From: Undaria pinnatifida
Taxonomy: Eukaryota; Sar; Phaeophyceae; Laminariales; Alariaceae
Assembly: GCA_012845835.1 (NCBI GenBank)
Contig: JABAKD010000010.1
Coordinates: forward strand, 8,128,597-8,192,596
Direction: 5' to 3'
DNA: 64,000 bases
The notes under the pieces are model-generated. The model searched no databases. It had not been told where the DNA came from and saw nothing but the letters and a program-made list of their open reading frames with translations. Positions within the stretch are counted from its first letter, which is position 1. Every line of letters starts with the position of its first letter. Both the position numbers and the translations under genes were made by a program. Of the stretch, positions 35,582 to 45,840 are shown in pieces.

Positions 35582-37936
35582 TCACGAGCATCTGTACGAG
35601 CCATGGCATACAACGCATTTGCAGGGCGGGAACCTGATTTTCCTGTGCCTTTTGATAAGCACCTTTTCCACTGCTGGGCGGCACTGGTCAGCAGGCATGG
35701 TACATCGGAACTGGCTAGTGCGAGGTCCAGGGTGGTGCTGAGACCATGCGCCCTTGTGGTGTCCGCACTCCCGGCAACCCCTGAACTTAGGGAGTGGTGC
35801 ACGACCACCGTTCCCCCCGTCACCCCCCCCTTGGCGATACCCACACGCAACAGGCTCATTCGCCTCCACCCCCGCCCTTGCCACCGCCCCCACCCCCGCT
35901 CCCGCCCTTGCATCATCCCCACTCACCCCCTCATGCCGATAGCCACAAGCAATAGTCTCATTCATCTCCGCCCCCGCCCTCTTCTCCGCCCCCGTGACCA
36001 CCGCCGCCCCCGTCCCCGCACTCTCCCCGCCCACCCACCCCTGGTGATTCCCGCACGCAAAGGGTTCACTTATCTCCGCCTCTGTACCCGCCCCTACCTC
36101 CACCCCTCCCCCCACATCGATTGCCTCCTCCGCCTCCGCCCTTACCCCCGCCTCTACCCCTGCCCCTGCATCATCCCCGCCCATGCCCTCATCGTTTCGT
36201 CCACACGCAATGGGCTCACAGTTCTCCGTCGCCCCTGCCCACGCCCCCGCCCACACTCCCGCCCCCTCCCCCGCGCCCATTTCCACCTCAATTCCCGCCT
36301 CCTCCCCCACCACCGCCGTCGCGTCCACCCCCGCCCCTTCCTCCACCCCCAACCCCTTGTCCTCCCCCACCTCTACCTCCACCCCCATCCCCACAGCCGC
36401 CCCAGCCGGCAGCACTGATGACGTCAAGCATGTCCGATACGACGGATCGGGAGCAGGCAATAGTGGCATGTGGCCCACCCCCGCCTCCACCCCCCCCACA
36501 CGCCCTGACGACTCCAAGGGGATGCGATATGAGGGGTCAGGACCAGGTGACACGGGGCCCACCCGCGCACCCAACTCCCCCACGCTCGCCGCAGCCATCG
36601 GTGACGCCACGGATGTGCGACATGAGGGGTCGGGACCAGGCGTTGGTGGCGCGGCGAAAAAATTTCTGAAGCTCTCAGGCGGCGGTTCCCGCCTCGTTTC
36701 TCTCACCAGCCGATGGCGACCTCCCTGAACAGGAGCGGACAATCACGATAGTTTGAAACACGCGATATCCTTCAGCACGGCGTATTCTGCGCAATAGTGG
36801 TGCGACGATCTGGTCTACATCGGCAAAAAAATATACTCGGAGTAATCAGCAAATCGCTATATACGTTCCTCTTTCTTCTGCCTGAAAAACATCCTCACCT
36901 CTTTAAGGCGCTTGGCAGCGGAAGCGAAGCCCTTCCCACTTAATACGCCATCCACGGGCGAGTCCACAAGACGGGTGTCAATGCCCGACTTACGGGTGAG
37001 GATGAACGGGAACTCCTGCGAAACGTAATCCGGGAGGCGTTTGAGGCACTCGGCGTCCCACGCGTGGAAAGACGTTGCACGCTTCTCCGACGCTTTTGCG
37101 GTGGCGTTGTGGGCCACACACCGTTCACACATGTACCTGCATGCGGACACGGACAAATCATACAATCACCGGTCAAACAAGCAGCAACACGTGCACAATG
37201 TGCACCCACCAGGTTTTGCCATAATACCATGCCATGTCGGCAGTTACCGAAAAGTACCGGGTACGCGTACCCCTCGCGGCAAACGCACCAGGGTACGACA
37301 ACGGGGAGAGGGGAGGGGTGGCCGACAAAATACAATTAGCATAACACCATGCTCGGCGCACACTGTAAAAGGGGGTCGCGGCGAAGGGGGGGGGTGGTGG
37401 TGCTATAGGCCAGAATAACACCACAATCTTCCAAGACTCTTAGACACTAATCTACTCGTATAAAATAATACTCCGGAGTAAAAAATAAAATAGGGTGCAA
37501 ATACTTCGCGCTACTTGAAAGTAATTTTCTTGCAGCATACTCACCGGAAGCCTATGAGGTACGCAATGTCGTGTTCCATGAACACCTGGCGCGTGGACGT
37601 CGGGCTCCAGCCATCGGATTTACCCTTGGCCCCGCATCTCGGACAAGGAATGCCCTCGACAGCCAGGCCCGGGAACAAGTACTCCGGTACCCATACAAAC
37701 ACTGCCTTAAGAGCGAACCGAGAGGTGTCCGGTAACCCTGCGAGAACAAAACGGTCGTCGGTATGGTACCGACACCACACAAAATAATGCGAGGTAATAA
37801 TATTTACCAATGTGAGCAACCATTCATGGTCGTGTCGCGTCCATGAACAGAGTACGCAGCAGGGGCAATCGCAACTGGTTTCAGAAAAAAATATGGAAAC
37901 TGTACTACCTCCTGATGAAGTGAACTCGTGCGCCAT
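35582..37936 (-). CDS. DUF6729-like cysteine-rich protein gene, tandem unit 3 (exons 2-5)
   Basis: Exons about 37,936-37,808 (CDCPCCVLCSWTR), 37,737-37,545 (VFVWVPEYLFPG, CPRCGAKGKSDGWSP, HDIAYLIGFR), 37,136-36,899 (YMCERCVAHN, CLKRLPDYVSQEFPFILTRK) and 36,724-35,582. The last exon is open throughout: PPPESFRN start, three repeat I units, four repeat II units (EPIACGYRH), then CRECGHHKGAWS, CTMP and PPCKCVVCHGSY before the stop. Donors GTGAGT and GTGAGG and acceptors GCAG and TTCAG support the splicing. This is the best-preserved copy. Its first exon is not adjacent; the candidate at 45,841-46,690 lies beyond about 8 kb of inserted repeats. DUF6729 is named from remembered family features; function unknown. 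Confidence 0.7.
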
Positions 37937-37939
37937 TCC

Positions 37940-38815
37940 GCCGTGTGCTACGTCTTTTTTTTAGTAACGTGTGGATCGGGATGGCGGGATGACTGTTTTT
38001 TGTGAAAGATTAGACTGCTGTGTACCGCAAGAGTAATAGTAAACCTACGAGTACCGGAACATCAGTAGAGCTCGTCGACATACACTTGGTACACACATAC
38101 TGCTATACTGCTGTAACAACCCTTGAAATTTGTCAATCAATGGCTGATCCTATAATTAATAGATACCGACATAGTGGTCGCTCACAAAATACTCCGCATC
38201 TAGTTCTAGATCACTGCGAGGTACGTATTGACACATTTTCGAAATGCACGCAAAAAACTTAAACTTGGTCACTTTTCCCACGAACGCGATATTTGCAGTA
38301 CTGGTTTTGCTGTACGACAAGAGCAAGATACTTCGTATTTATAGCACAAGGGCTCCGCTCCGCGGGCGGTTGACGTCGCCCGCTACGCTCGCGCAAATAA
38401 AATTTCAAAAAAACGTGAAGGGGGCAGAAATAAGAGACCCATGATTTGGTGCAACTAGCGTTTTGATCACGCCAAGAGCTACTTGTGCAGAGCTCATGGC
38501 CCTGTCTGTGCCGTGTTCTGTGCTTGCTGGCGATGTCACGTTCTGATCGGCAGTACGGGTGTAATATGCGAAAAAAAAAACTCGAACAGGACCGAGAGGG
38601 AAAAAAATCAATGAAGAAAGCAAAAAGACAAGTACACACAAGGACATACCGATACCTAGTACCTGGTACTTCGCATGATACCTCGTACTGCTGTATGTTC
38701 GAAAGAAAGCATAGCGCAGCACGGCACGGCACAGCACCGCACCGTAGGGCAAAGCAAGGCACCGCACGGCACCGAACGGCACCGAACGGCGCTGCGCTGC
38801 GCGCTGTTGGGTTAT
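37940..38815. other. Spacer, low complexity and hairpin
   Basis: Contains a perfect 7-bp stem, GCGGGCG / CGCCCGC with an 8-base loop (38,362-38,383), and a start of GCACGGCAC-type repeats at 38,715-38,800. No gene seen. Confidence 0.5.
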
Positions 38816-39345
38816 AGCTTAGCTGAGCTGAGCTGAGCTGGGAGCATTTAATGCGATTCAACAACGTAGTACCTGGTACGTACAGACCTGATGTGCGGTA
38901 GTACCTCGTTACTGCTGGGTGATACTTCGTCGAATGAAACCTGACATGTACGAAATACAAAGTACAGCACAGCACACAGCACGGCACAGCACGGCACAGC
39001 ACCCCACGGCGCTGTTCTGCACCGCACCGCAGGGCACGGCAAGGCACCGCACGGCACCGAACCGCACGGCACCGAACGGCGCTGCGCTGCGCTGCGCGCT
39101 GCTGAGCTTTAGCTGAGCTGAGCTGGGAGCATATAATGTGATTCAACAATGCTGTACCTGGTGCGTACAGACCTGATGTGGTGTTGTACCTCGGTACTGC
39201 TGGATGATACTTCGTCGAATGAGACCTGGCATGCACGAAAGAGTTATTACAGCACAGCACGCAGCACGGCACAGCACGGCATAGCATAGCACAGTACCGC
39301 ACGGCACGGCAGGGCACGGCACCACACGGCGCTGCTCTGCTGCGA
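38715..39345 (+). repeat. GCACGGCAC-rich tandem array with about 290-bp duplicated unit
   Basis: Runs of GCACGGCAC/GCACAGCAC (38,718-38,800; 38,965-39,090; 39,250-39,330) alternate with a unit GAGCTGAGCTGGGAGCAT...CAGACCTGATGTG...GATACTTCGTCGAATG present at about 38,816 and 39,109. The long minus-strand frame over it is compositional. Confidence 0.85.
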
Positions 39346-39929
39346 GCTAGCCCTGCGCTGCGCTACTGAACTCAGTATTATGATACTTCGTAAACAAAGC
39401 GAAAAAAAGAGAAGCCAGGTGTCAACGTACACGGCGTTTTCACGTGGGAACGCTCTGAGGAGCTCTATTTCAGGCATCCGAGCCCGCTCAGCGGTCCGGA
39501 GAGAAAATCTTAAAGTTAGTTTGAAACGAAAAAATGCAGGCCGCTCAGGAAATCGATATTTGAAGGTAGTTCTATATCATAGTGCTTCATGAACTCGAAA
39601 ACGAATGAAACAACAAAAACAAACAAAAATGCCACGGCTCGCCCTAAACGCAGGGCCGGTCGGCAAGAAACTTTCTGGCGGTCATTTGGGGCCAATTATG
39701 CAGGGGTAATTACGCGGCTTCGTACCACGCAGCGTTGGCGGCGTCTTCACAAAAAGTAGGCGGCCGACAGTCCAGCGTCGGCCAACAAATGATCAGATCA
39801 GCGACGGGCACCAGTCCTGCGTTCAGGTCGAGTCATTTGCGATGGGGATTGAGCCACGATAAGTGGGAACCCAACCGTTCACATAGCACCTGAGCTAAAC
39901 GAGTAATCAGCAGACCTAGTTAGCTATTT

Positions 39930-40205
39930 GGCCGCCCGGATCTTGGAGGGTAGTTTTCGCGCTCTCTCATTGGCCGAGGGCTGTGTGATGGTCCGCAGAT
40001 CGGAATAATAAATTAATCACCAAAAGCGGCGCAGTCGCGTTTTTCGCCCCTTTTCTGGCCCGTTTTGGGTCCGGGTTGGGGTCGGGGTTAGGGTTAGGGT
40101 TTATAGGGGGTGGGTTGGATCTACGCCCGTACCTCTATCCGACCAGGAAGTGATTTCTGCTCGCAAACGCGAACAGGCCACCGCCCAAAGATCCGGGCGG
40201 CCAAC
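39930..40205. mobile_element. Candidate short TIR element (about 275 bp)
   Basis: TTGGCCGCCCGGATCTTGG at about 39,930 and its inverse CCAAAGATCCGGGCGGCCAA at about 40,186-40,205 bound a segment holding GGGTTAGGGTTAGGGTTT. No clear target duplication. One copy only in this window. Confidence 0.4.
40083..40101 (+). repeat. Short interstitial telomere-like tract (TTAGGG)
   Basis: GGGGTTAGGGTTAGGGTTT after a degenerate G-rich lead (GGGTTGGGGTCGG). A reversed tract, TAACCCTAACCCTAACCTA, is at 45,219-45,237. Confidence 0.8.
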
Positions 40206-40440
40206 TTGTTAGGTGAGCTCGCTATAATATATATATATGATAATAACTACCAGGTACGCTAATGTAGTACCAGGTAGTAGTAAATGATCAGTTACAATGT
40301 AATGTTCGATGTTTTGTTATGGATGTTCTTGTTGCTAGATGCACACAAGATAGATATTGTGGTACCCATGTAACACTTGGTCATGCATGAGAAGTATTCT
40401 GACGCAATGTCATTGTATATTAGGTTTTAACTCGGGAAAA

Positions 40441-40520
40441 CTACTGTAAACGTACAAACGATATATTATGCAACTTGCAACGATGAGTATCGACCCGAAA
40501 ATTATCGAACTCACAGCTGA
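40441..40520 (+). repeat. Family A fragment, target of the TIR element
   Basis: Contains CAACTTGCAACGATGAGTAT and CTCACAGCTGA and starts MSIDPKIIELTAEA. It is cut by the TIR element that begins at 40,521. Confidence 0.6.
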
Positions 40521-41311
40521 GGCCATTTCTTATGCAGTTGGATTTGTCCGTCGAAAACGGCCTTTTTCGACTGAAGCCCAGATCGGGCTTTCTTACGCAG
40601 TCGAAAAAGGGCTTTTTCGACTCGACTTTTTTCGACCAAGAATTCCGACTGGCGGATCCAGTCGAAAAACTCGACTTTTTCGACTGGATCCTCCAGTCGA
40701 AAAACTCAGTCGAAAAAGTTTTACACGCGATTTTTGAACCGATCGCATCGCTCATCCCACCACCAAACACACACCAGGCCACACGGCCACACGGCCACAC
40801 ACCCATACCAGGTACCACACTGCAGTATCATACAAGGCGCTGACGCTGGCTTGGCTATCCCAGCTGTTGCTTTTCGCAGCAAGTCAGCGTGGCGCATTCC
40901 TAGTTTTGCTCGCCAGCAGCGTGCATCACACGACGGCAGCAGCGCGCGGTATTGATCCCATGCTGCCAACAACGGCTGCGGCTGCTGTGGCTTTGGCGGC
41001 TCTCGGCTGAGTGCAACTCCACGAACGTAGCTTTGGCGGCTTTCGGCTAAGCCCAAAGCCACCATCTCGCTGGGACGAGGATTCGCCGAGCCGTTGCTCG
41101 CGGAGAAAGCGCGAAGCACAGAGCTGCCAACCGATTTCGACTGCTGTACAACAGTACTCCCTCACACCAACCGCCTCTAGGAAGAGCACAAAAACTATAA
41201 AATCGACTCGACTGACGATAAGAAAAAGGACCAGAAGAATCCAGTCGAAAAAAAGTCCAGTCGAAAAGGGCCGTTTTCGACTGGCGGAATCCGACTGCAT
41301 AAGAAATGGCC
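40521..41311. mobile_element. Non-autonomous TIR element (MITE-like), copy 1, TGA target duplication
   Basis: Left end GGCCATTTCTTATGCAGT and right end ACTGCATAAGAAATGGCC are perfect inverted repeats, flanked on both sides by TGA (40,518-40,520 and 41,312-41,314). Several inverted TTTTTCGACTG / CAGTCGAAAA motifs lie just inside both ends. The interior has no transposase. The length and TNA-type 3-bp target duplication fit PIF/Harbinger-like non-autonomous elements, an inference from the ends alone. Confidence 0.85.
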
Positions 41312-41322
41312 TGACGTTGTTG

Positions 41323-42018
41323 GACCTACTATTATGGAAAAAAATTGCGATTATTTCTGGCGATTATTTTTGTAGTTTTGAGGCTCCAGAAATACTGCAT
41401 CAGAAGTAAGGGGCGTCCATTATGGCGTCTATTTTTGGAAAGCAGTTATATTTTACAATTGGTAGGTCTTGTTTTGCCGTTTGCCTTTATTTCTGAAATC
41501 TGGCACGTACACTGTCGCAGGCGACGTTAGGTTACCACCGCCTCTGCTGCTGTCTTTTCTGCTGCGCTGCTGGTGTGGTGCTGGTGTGGTGTGCCTGTGG
41601 TGGTTTCGATGGTGGTGGTGGTGCTGCTGTCGCGTTTGTGTGAGGACAAAGCTCTGTCTCGCACACAACAAGCGCAGTATGCTGTCGTAGGTGTGTTTGT
41701 GATTCTTTGTTGTGGGTGATGCGTGATGTGTACAGCAGACAGGTATCATACCAGGAACAGTATAGGCAGTGGTGACATGTGATGCTTGGTACGAGGTAGT
41801 ATCCAAAAGTCAAATAATCCCAGTTCTGAGAGGTTGGAAGAGCTGTTATTTCTGGGCTCAGAAATCACCAGATCCGCTGATTTCTGGCCACGATTATTTC
41901 TGAACCCAGAAATAACAATGATTTCTGGTCCCATAGTGGACGGTTTTTATTTTTGGCGTCGGAGATCCCGGCTAAAGAGAAAAATAGTCGCTGAAAATAT
42001 TCGCCATAATAGTTGGTC
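41323..42018. mobile_element. Second TIR element candidate, adjacent to copy 1
   Basis: Left end GACCTACTATTATGG and right end CCATAATAGTTGGTC form imperfect inverted repeats that extend at lower identity for about 50 bases. TTG flanks both ends (41,320-41,322 and 42,019-42,021). Short inverted TTTCTGG / CCAGAAA motifs are frequent inside. No coding region recognised. Confidence 0.5.
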
Positions 42019-42329
42019 TTGGAATAATATTACAAAAAGCTGCATGATGACATGTACTTAAGTCTGGTTCACTTGATTCAAGGCTTTGCTGTCTGTATTT
42101 CAGTATGTAATCGGACGGGCACATTTGGTATTTCTACAACAGGACCCCAGAAAACTGGGGAATACGAGTGAGCACATACGTACCTGGTACCGGGTGCAGT
42201 GTGACCACATAGTAGTGTGACCACGGACTCTAGATTTTTTTTTTAAATGCGATAACAGCACCTGGTATACACCGCATCTCTGGATGCTACCAGACACAAC
42301 TGCAGTAGAGGTAGTTGTACCCAATTATT

Positions 42330-42730
42330 TTACTATCCGGGTATCCGGCTTCACCCTCGGACCCATCACTACCCGTTCGGTTATGGGAAGGACCTATTGC
42401 CCGTTGAGTATGTGAACCCGGGCACCCGGGTACCCGATACGAATGGCTATCCGGGTATTCAGATACCCGGGTGCTCGGGTATTTCTCGTGTCCCCGGGTC
42501 GGTCCATCCCCACGGTGCCTGCGACAACTATCAGGGTCCTCAACACGCACCCACGAATATGTTGCTTGGTGAACAGGGGGATGGCGTTATACCCGGGTAC
42601 CCAGGTAACCCGACATGAACGGGTACCTGTCGGGTACCCGACAGGTAACCCGGTAACCGACAGGTACCAGCGTATAATACCCGACACGAACGGGTACTCG
42701 AGTACCCACTCAATTACGCCCGGGGTCCCG
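42330..42730. repeat. ACCCGGGTAC-rich palindromic repeat region
   Basis: Many overlapping copies of CCCGGGTACCCG, GGTACCCGAC and variants, self-complementary over short spans; no regular period. Confidence 0.8.
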
Positions 42731-44233
42731 CTGTTGCCACATTATTAAAGGGCGTTCGCCACAAAAGCTGCCACTGGTGTTGTGTCTAGGCTTTGACCAA
42801 ATGGCTCGCATTTCTTTTCGCTTGAAACGGTCTTTTCTTCGCGTTTTCTCGCAAATGTTTTACATAGGTTTTAGTGTGCCTGTGCGTTTGAGGTGAATTC
42901 GCATAAACTTATGGCCTCTTTCGGCGTAAATGATGCGAGTCTGGCTAACTCGCAGAAAATCCCGATTTCATTCGCTTATTGGGTCAAAGCCTAGTTGTGT
43001 CGTTGTCGAGAGAGTCTGATCTTATCTTTCAATCGAAAACGCAACCAGCAACCAGTAAGCAGAATATTATCGAAGTATGACAAAATATGGGTTTTGTACG
43101 TACGTAAGAAGTTTGACCAATCAGATCAATGCGGTAATTCATAGTCGTATGAGCGATAGCATTGGGCACACCTGGCCCAGCTGTGTAGGCGACGACCTGC
43201 ACGCGGAGCGCGTAGGGGAGCAGAGTCAGAGCTTACAGGTCCAAGGTGTGATACAGACTAGTTTAAGTTCCCACCCACCCGCCCGTGCTTTTGAGGGAGT
43301 CAGTGGAGAGGGAGTTAATCGGTCGCAGTAACGTTGCGCGTGTTTGTTACTGTTTTGGTACACGTACCCGTTTTCGCTGAAGATGCGACGGGGTTTCGTA
43401 GATCGCGCAGGTTTGCGGTGGGTGCTAGCCGCATCAGTGTTACACGAAGAGCACGGAGAATCGTAATTCGTTTTTTTTTTTAATGAAAAATACACGAAAA
43501 ATTCAAGTTTGGTTCCTATCAAGGAACGGCGTCGTGTGTTCTAGGAAATAAAAAAATTCAAAAAACGCGAAAGGGTCAACGAACACCCGTGGGCAACGAC
43601 CGAGGCGAGCGATGGCTCGCGTCCTCCTGGGAGCGCCGCGGCTAGCGGCCGATTGTTTTTGCCGCAGCGGCTTGGGGGCTATGGCTCTAGGCGTCTCTTG
43701 GATGGGCTGGCGCCACCTCGCCGCCCCACACGGGCAGCAGCGACGGGGATATAGCGGTCGAAATTCTGAGCGAAAGCATCATGTGGTAGTTGGTCGTGCA
43801 ACTTTCGAGGTGCAGGGCGACGAAAAACTGGGTTTGCGGCGGTCTCGATTGTTTTCGAAGCGTCGCAGGCGGTCTACGCTGTGCTAAGGACCTTCGGAGG
43901 CCGCGCTGCGGCTGCTCCGGTGGTCCTACCTCTAGCAATGTTGGCTTCTCGCCTCTCAATCAGCCGACGACATGGCACCGATTCGCGTGGCCGGCTTCGT
44001 TTACACAGAACACGCCATGTCTAGGTGGACAAACTCCCCAAATTGAATTTCGATTTTCGACTAAATTCGACCGAGAAAGTATTTTTATACTTCTTCGTTG
44101 AATTTGATTATTCGTAATAATTATGAGAATGCTTGCTTGCTGATTCATTTTTTGACCAATCATGGCAAATTAAATTCAATTTTATGAAAAAAATCGAAAT
44201 TCGATTTGGCAAGTTCCTCGTTAATCTGGGCCC
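42731..44233. other. Spacer, no recognised gene
   Basis: The longest plus frame (91 codons, 43,612-43,887, Arg/Gly-rich) has no motif or splice support. AT-rich stretch near 44,090-44,215. Confidence 0.5.
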
Positions 44234-44236
44234 TAA

Positions 44237-44980
44237 AGCCATTTCTTATACAGTCGGATTTATCAGTCGAAAACGGCCTTTTTCGACTGAAGCCCAAATC
44301 GGGCTTTCTTACACAGTCGAAAAAGGGCTCAACTTTTTTCGACTGAGAATTCCGACTGGCGGATCCAGTCGAAAAACTCAGTCGAAAAAGCTTTACACCT
44401 GTTTTTTTAACCGATCGCATCGTTCATCCCACCACCAAACACACATCCACACAGCCACACGGCCATACACCCATACCAGGTACCACACAGCAGTATCATA
44501 CAAGGCGCTGACGCTGGCTTGGCCATCGCTGCTGTTGTTGCTTCTCGCAAGTCAGCGTGGCGCATTCCTATGATAGTTCCGCTCGCCAGCAGCGTGCATC
44601 ACACGACGGCAGCAGCGCGCGGTATTGATCCCATGCTGCCAACAACGGCTGCGCCTGCTGTAGCTTTGGCGGCTCTCGGCTGAGTGCAACTCCACGAACG
44701 TAGCTTTGGCGGCTTTCGGCTAAGCCCAACGCCACCATCTCGCTGGGACGAGGGTTCGTCGAGCCGTTGCTCGCGGAGAAAGCGCGAAGCGCAGAGCTGC
44801 CAACCGATTTCGACTGCCGTACAGCAGTACTCCCTCACACCAACCGCCTCTAGGAAGAGCACAAAAACTATAAAATCGACTCGACTGACGATAAGAAAAA
44901 GGACCAGAACAATCCAGTCGAAAAGCCAGTCGAAAAGGGCCGTTTTCGACTGGCGGAATCCGACTGTGTAAGAAATGGCT
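44237..44980. mobile_element. Non-autonomous TIR element, copy 2, TAA target duplication
   Basis: Same family as copy 1: left end AGCCATTTCTTATACAGT, right end inverse ACTGTGTAAGAAATGGCT, flanked by TAA on both sides (44,234-44,236 and 44,981-44,983). Interior aligns with copy 1 with small deletions. Confidence 0.85.
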
Positions 44981-44989
44981 TAACGTGTG

Positions 44990-45716
44990 TACAGTCGTCC
45001 CCGCTTTAAAGACACTCTTCTTAAGGAAACTCCCCGCTATAAAGACACATTTTTTTTCCCAGAACATGGTGCCCCGCAGATGTACAATAATAAGGGGGGG
45101 GGTACCTTTTCCACTTTGCGGCCCCCCCCCTAATTTTTTTGCTGGGGCAGCACACTGCTGTATAACATCGACAGCGGTCTGCTGCAGCCCGCACTACCGC
45201 GTGTGGGTATGGAGAGATTAACCCTAACCCTAACCTAGGTAGCTTGCGTGTATCGTATCAGAGCTAGTTCCAACGAACTGATGTGTCTCAGGTGTGTTCG
45301 CGATATCTCGGGCATGATGTTCACCGTGAGGATAACGCCTTGACAATAAGAAAAGCCTGCAACAACACCAGCGCACTGCCGTACACATTACAGCAAGAGC
45401 CTGCATCAACAACAGCGCACTGTCGTACACATTACAAAAGGTCGTGCTGCACTCCTTCCCGCGTTTCGGTGCCTCAAAATTCAAAATGTGTAAAGTATTG
45501 AAGTGTACTACAGCAGTAGTGTTGCGGCCTTTCAAATCACGTGTTGTTGTAGTTTTCAAGCAACACAGTTTCGTGGTCGCATTCCTGCTTCAAATGCGCG
45601 TACTTTGACATATGTTACACCTCCATTGGGCCCGGGGGCGGTGGGTTAGTGGCCCCGGAATCCTAAAGACACTTCCCCGCGTTAAAGACACTCCCAAAAA
45701 AAAAAAACGCGGTGTG
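44990..45716. other. Spacer with CCCCGC-TTAAAGACAC repeats
   Basis: TCCCCGCTTTAAAGACACTC at about 44,998, a variant at 45,033, and two more near 45,660-45,700 in the same orientation. The TTAGGG-type tract is at 45,219-45,237 (reverse). No gene recognised; the sequence may belong to an unidentified element. Confidence 0.45.
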
Positions 45717-45840
45717 TCGACTGCTGTACTCGTAGTCTGTGTGATGTTTCACGTCTAATGACATCTCTCAATCGGGAACGCAACCTAGCAACCAACCTAT
45801 CGGTACTCGATACTTGTACGAACATGTTTTTTTTTCGCAC

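Noticed and set aside
38259-39317. 352-codon minus-strand frame
   Set aside because: Made of GCACGGCAC-type repeats giving CRAVPCRAV-like text; the repeat explains the lack of stops.
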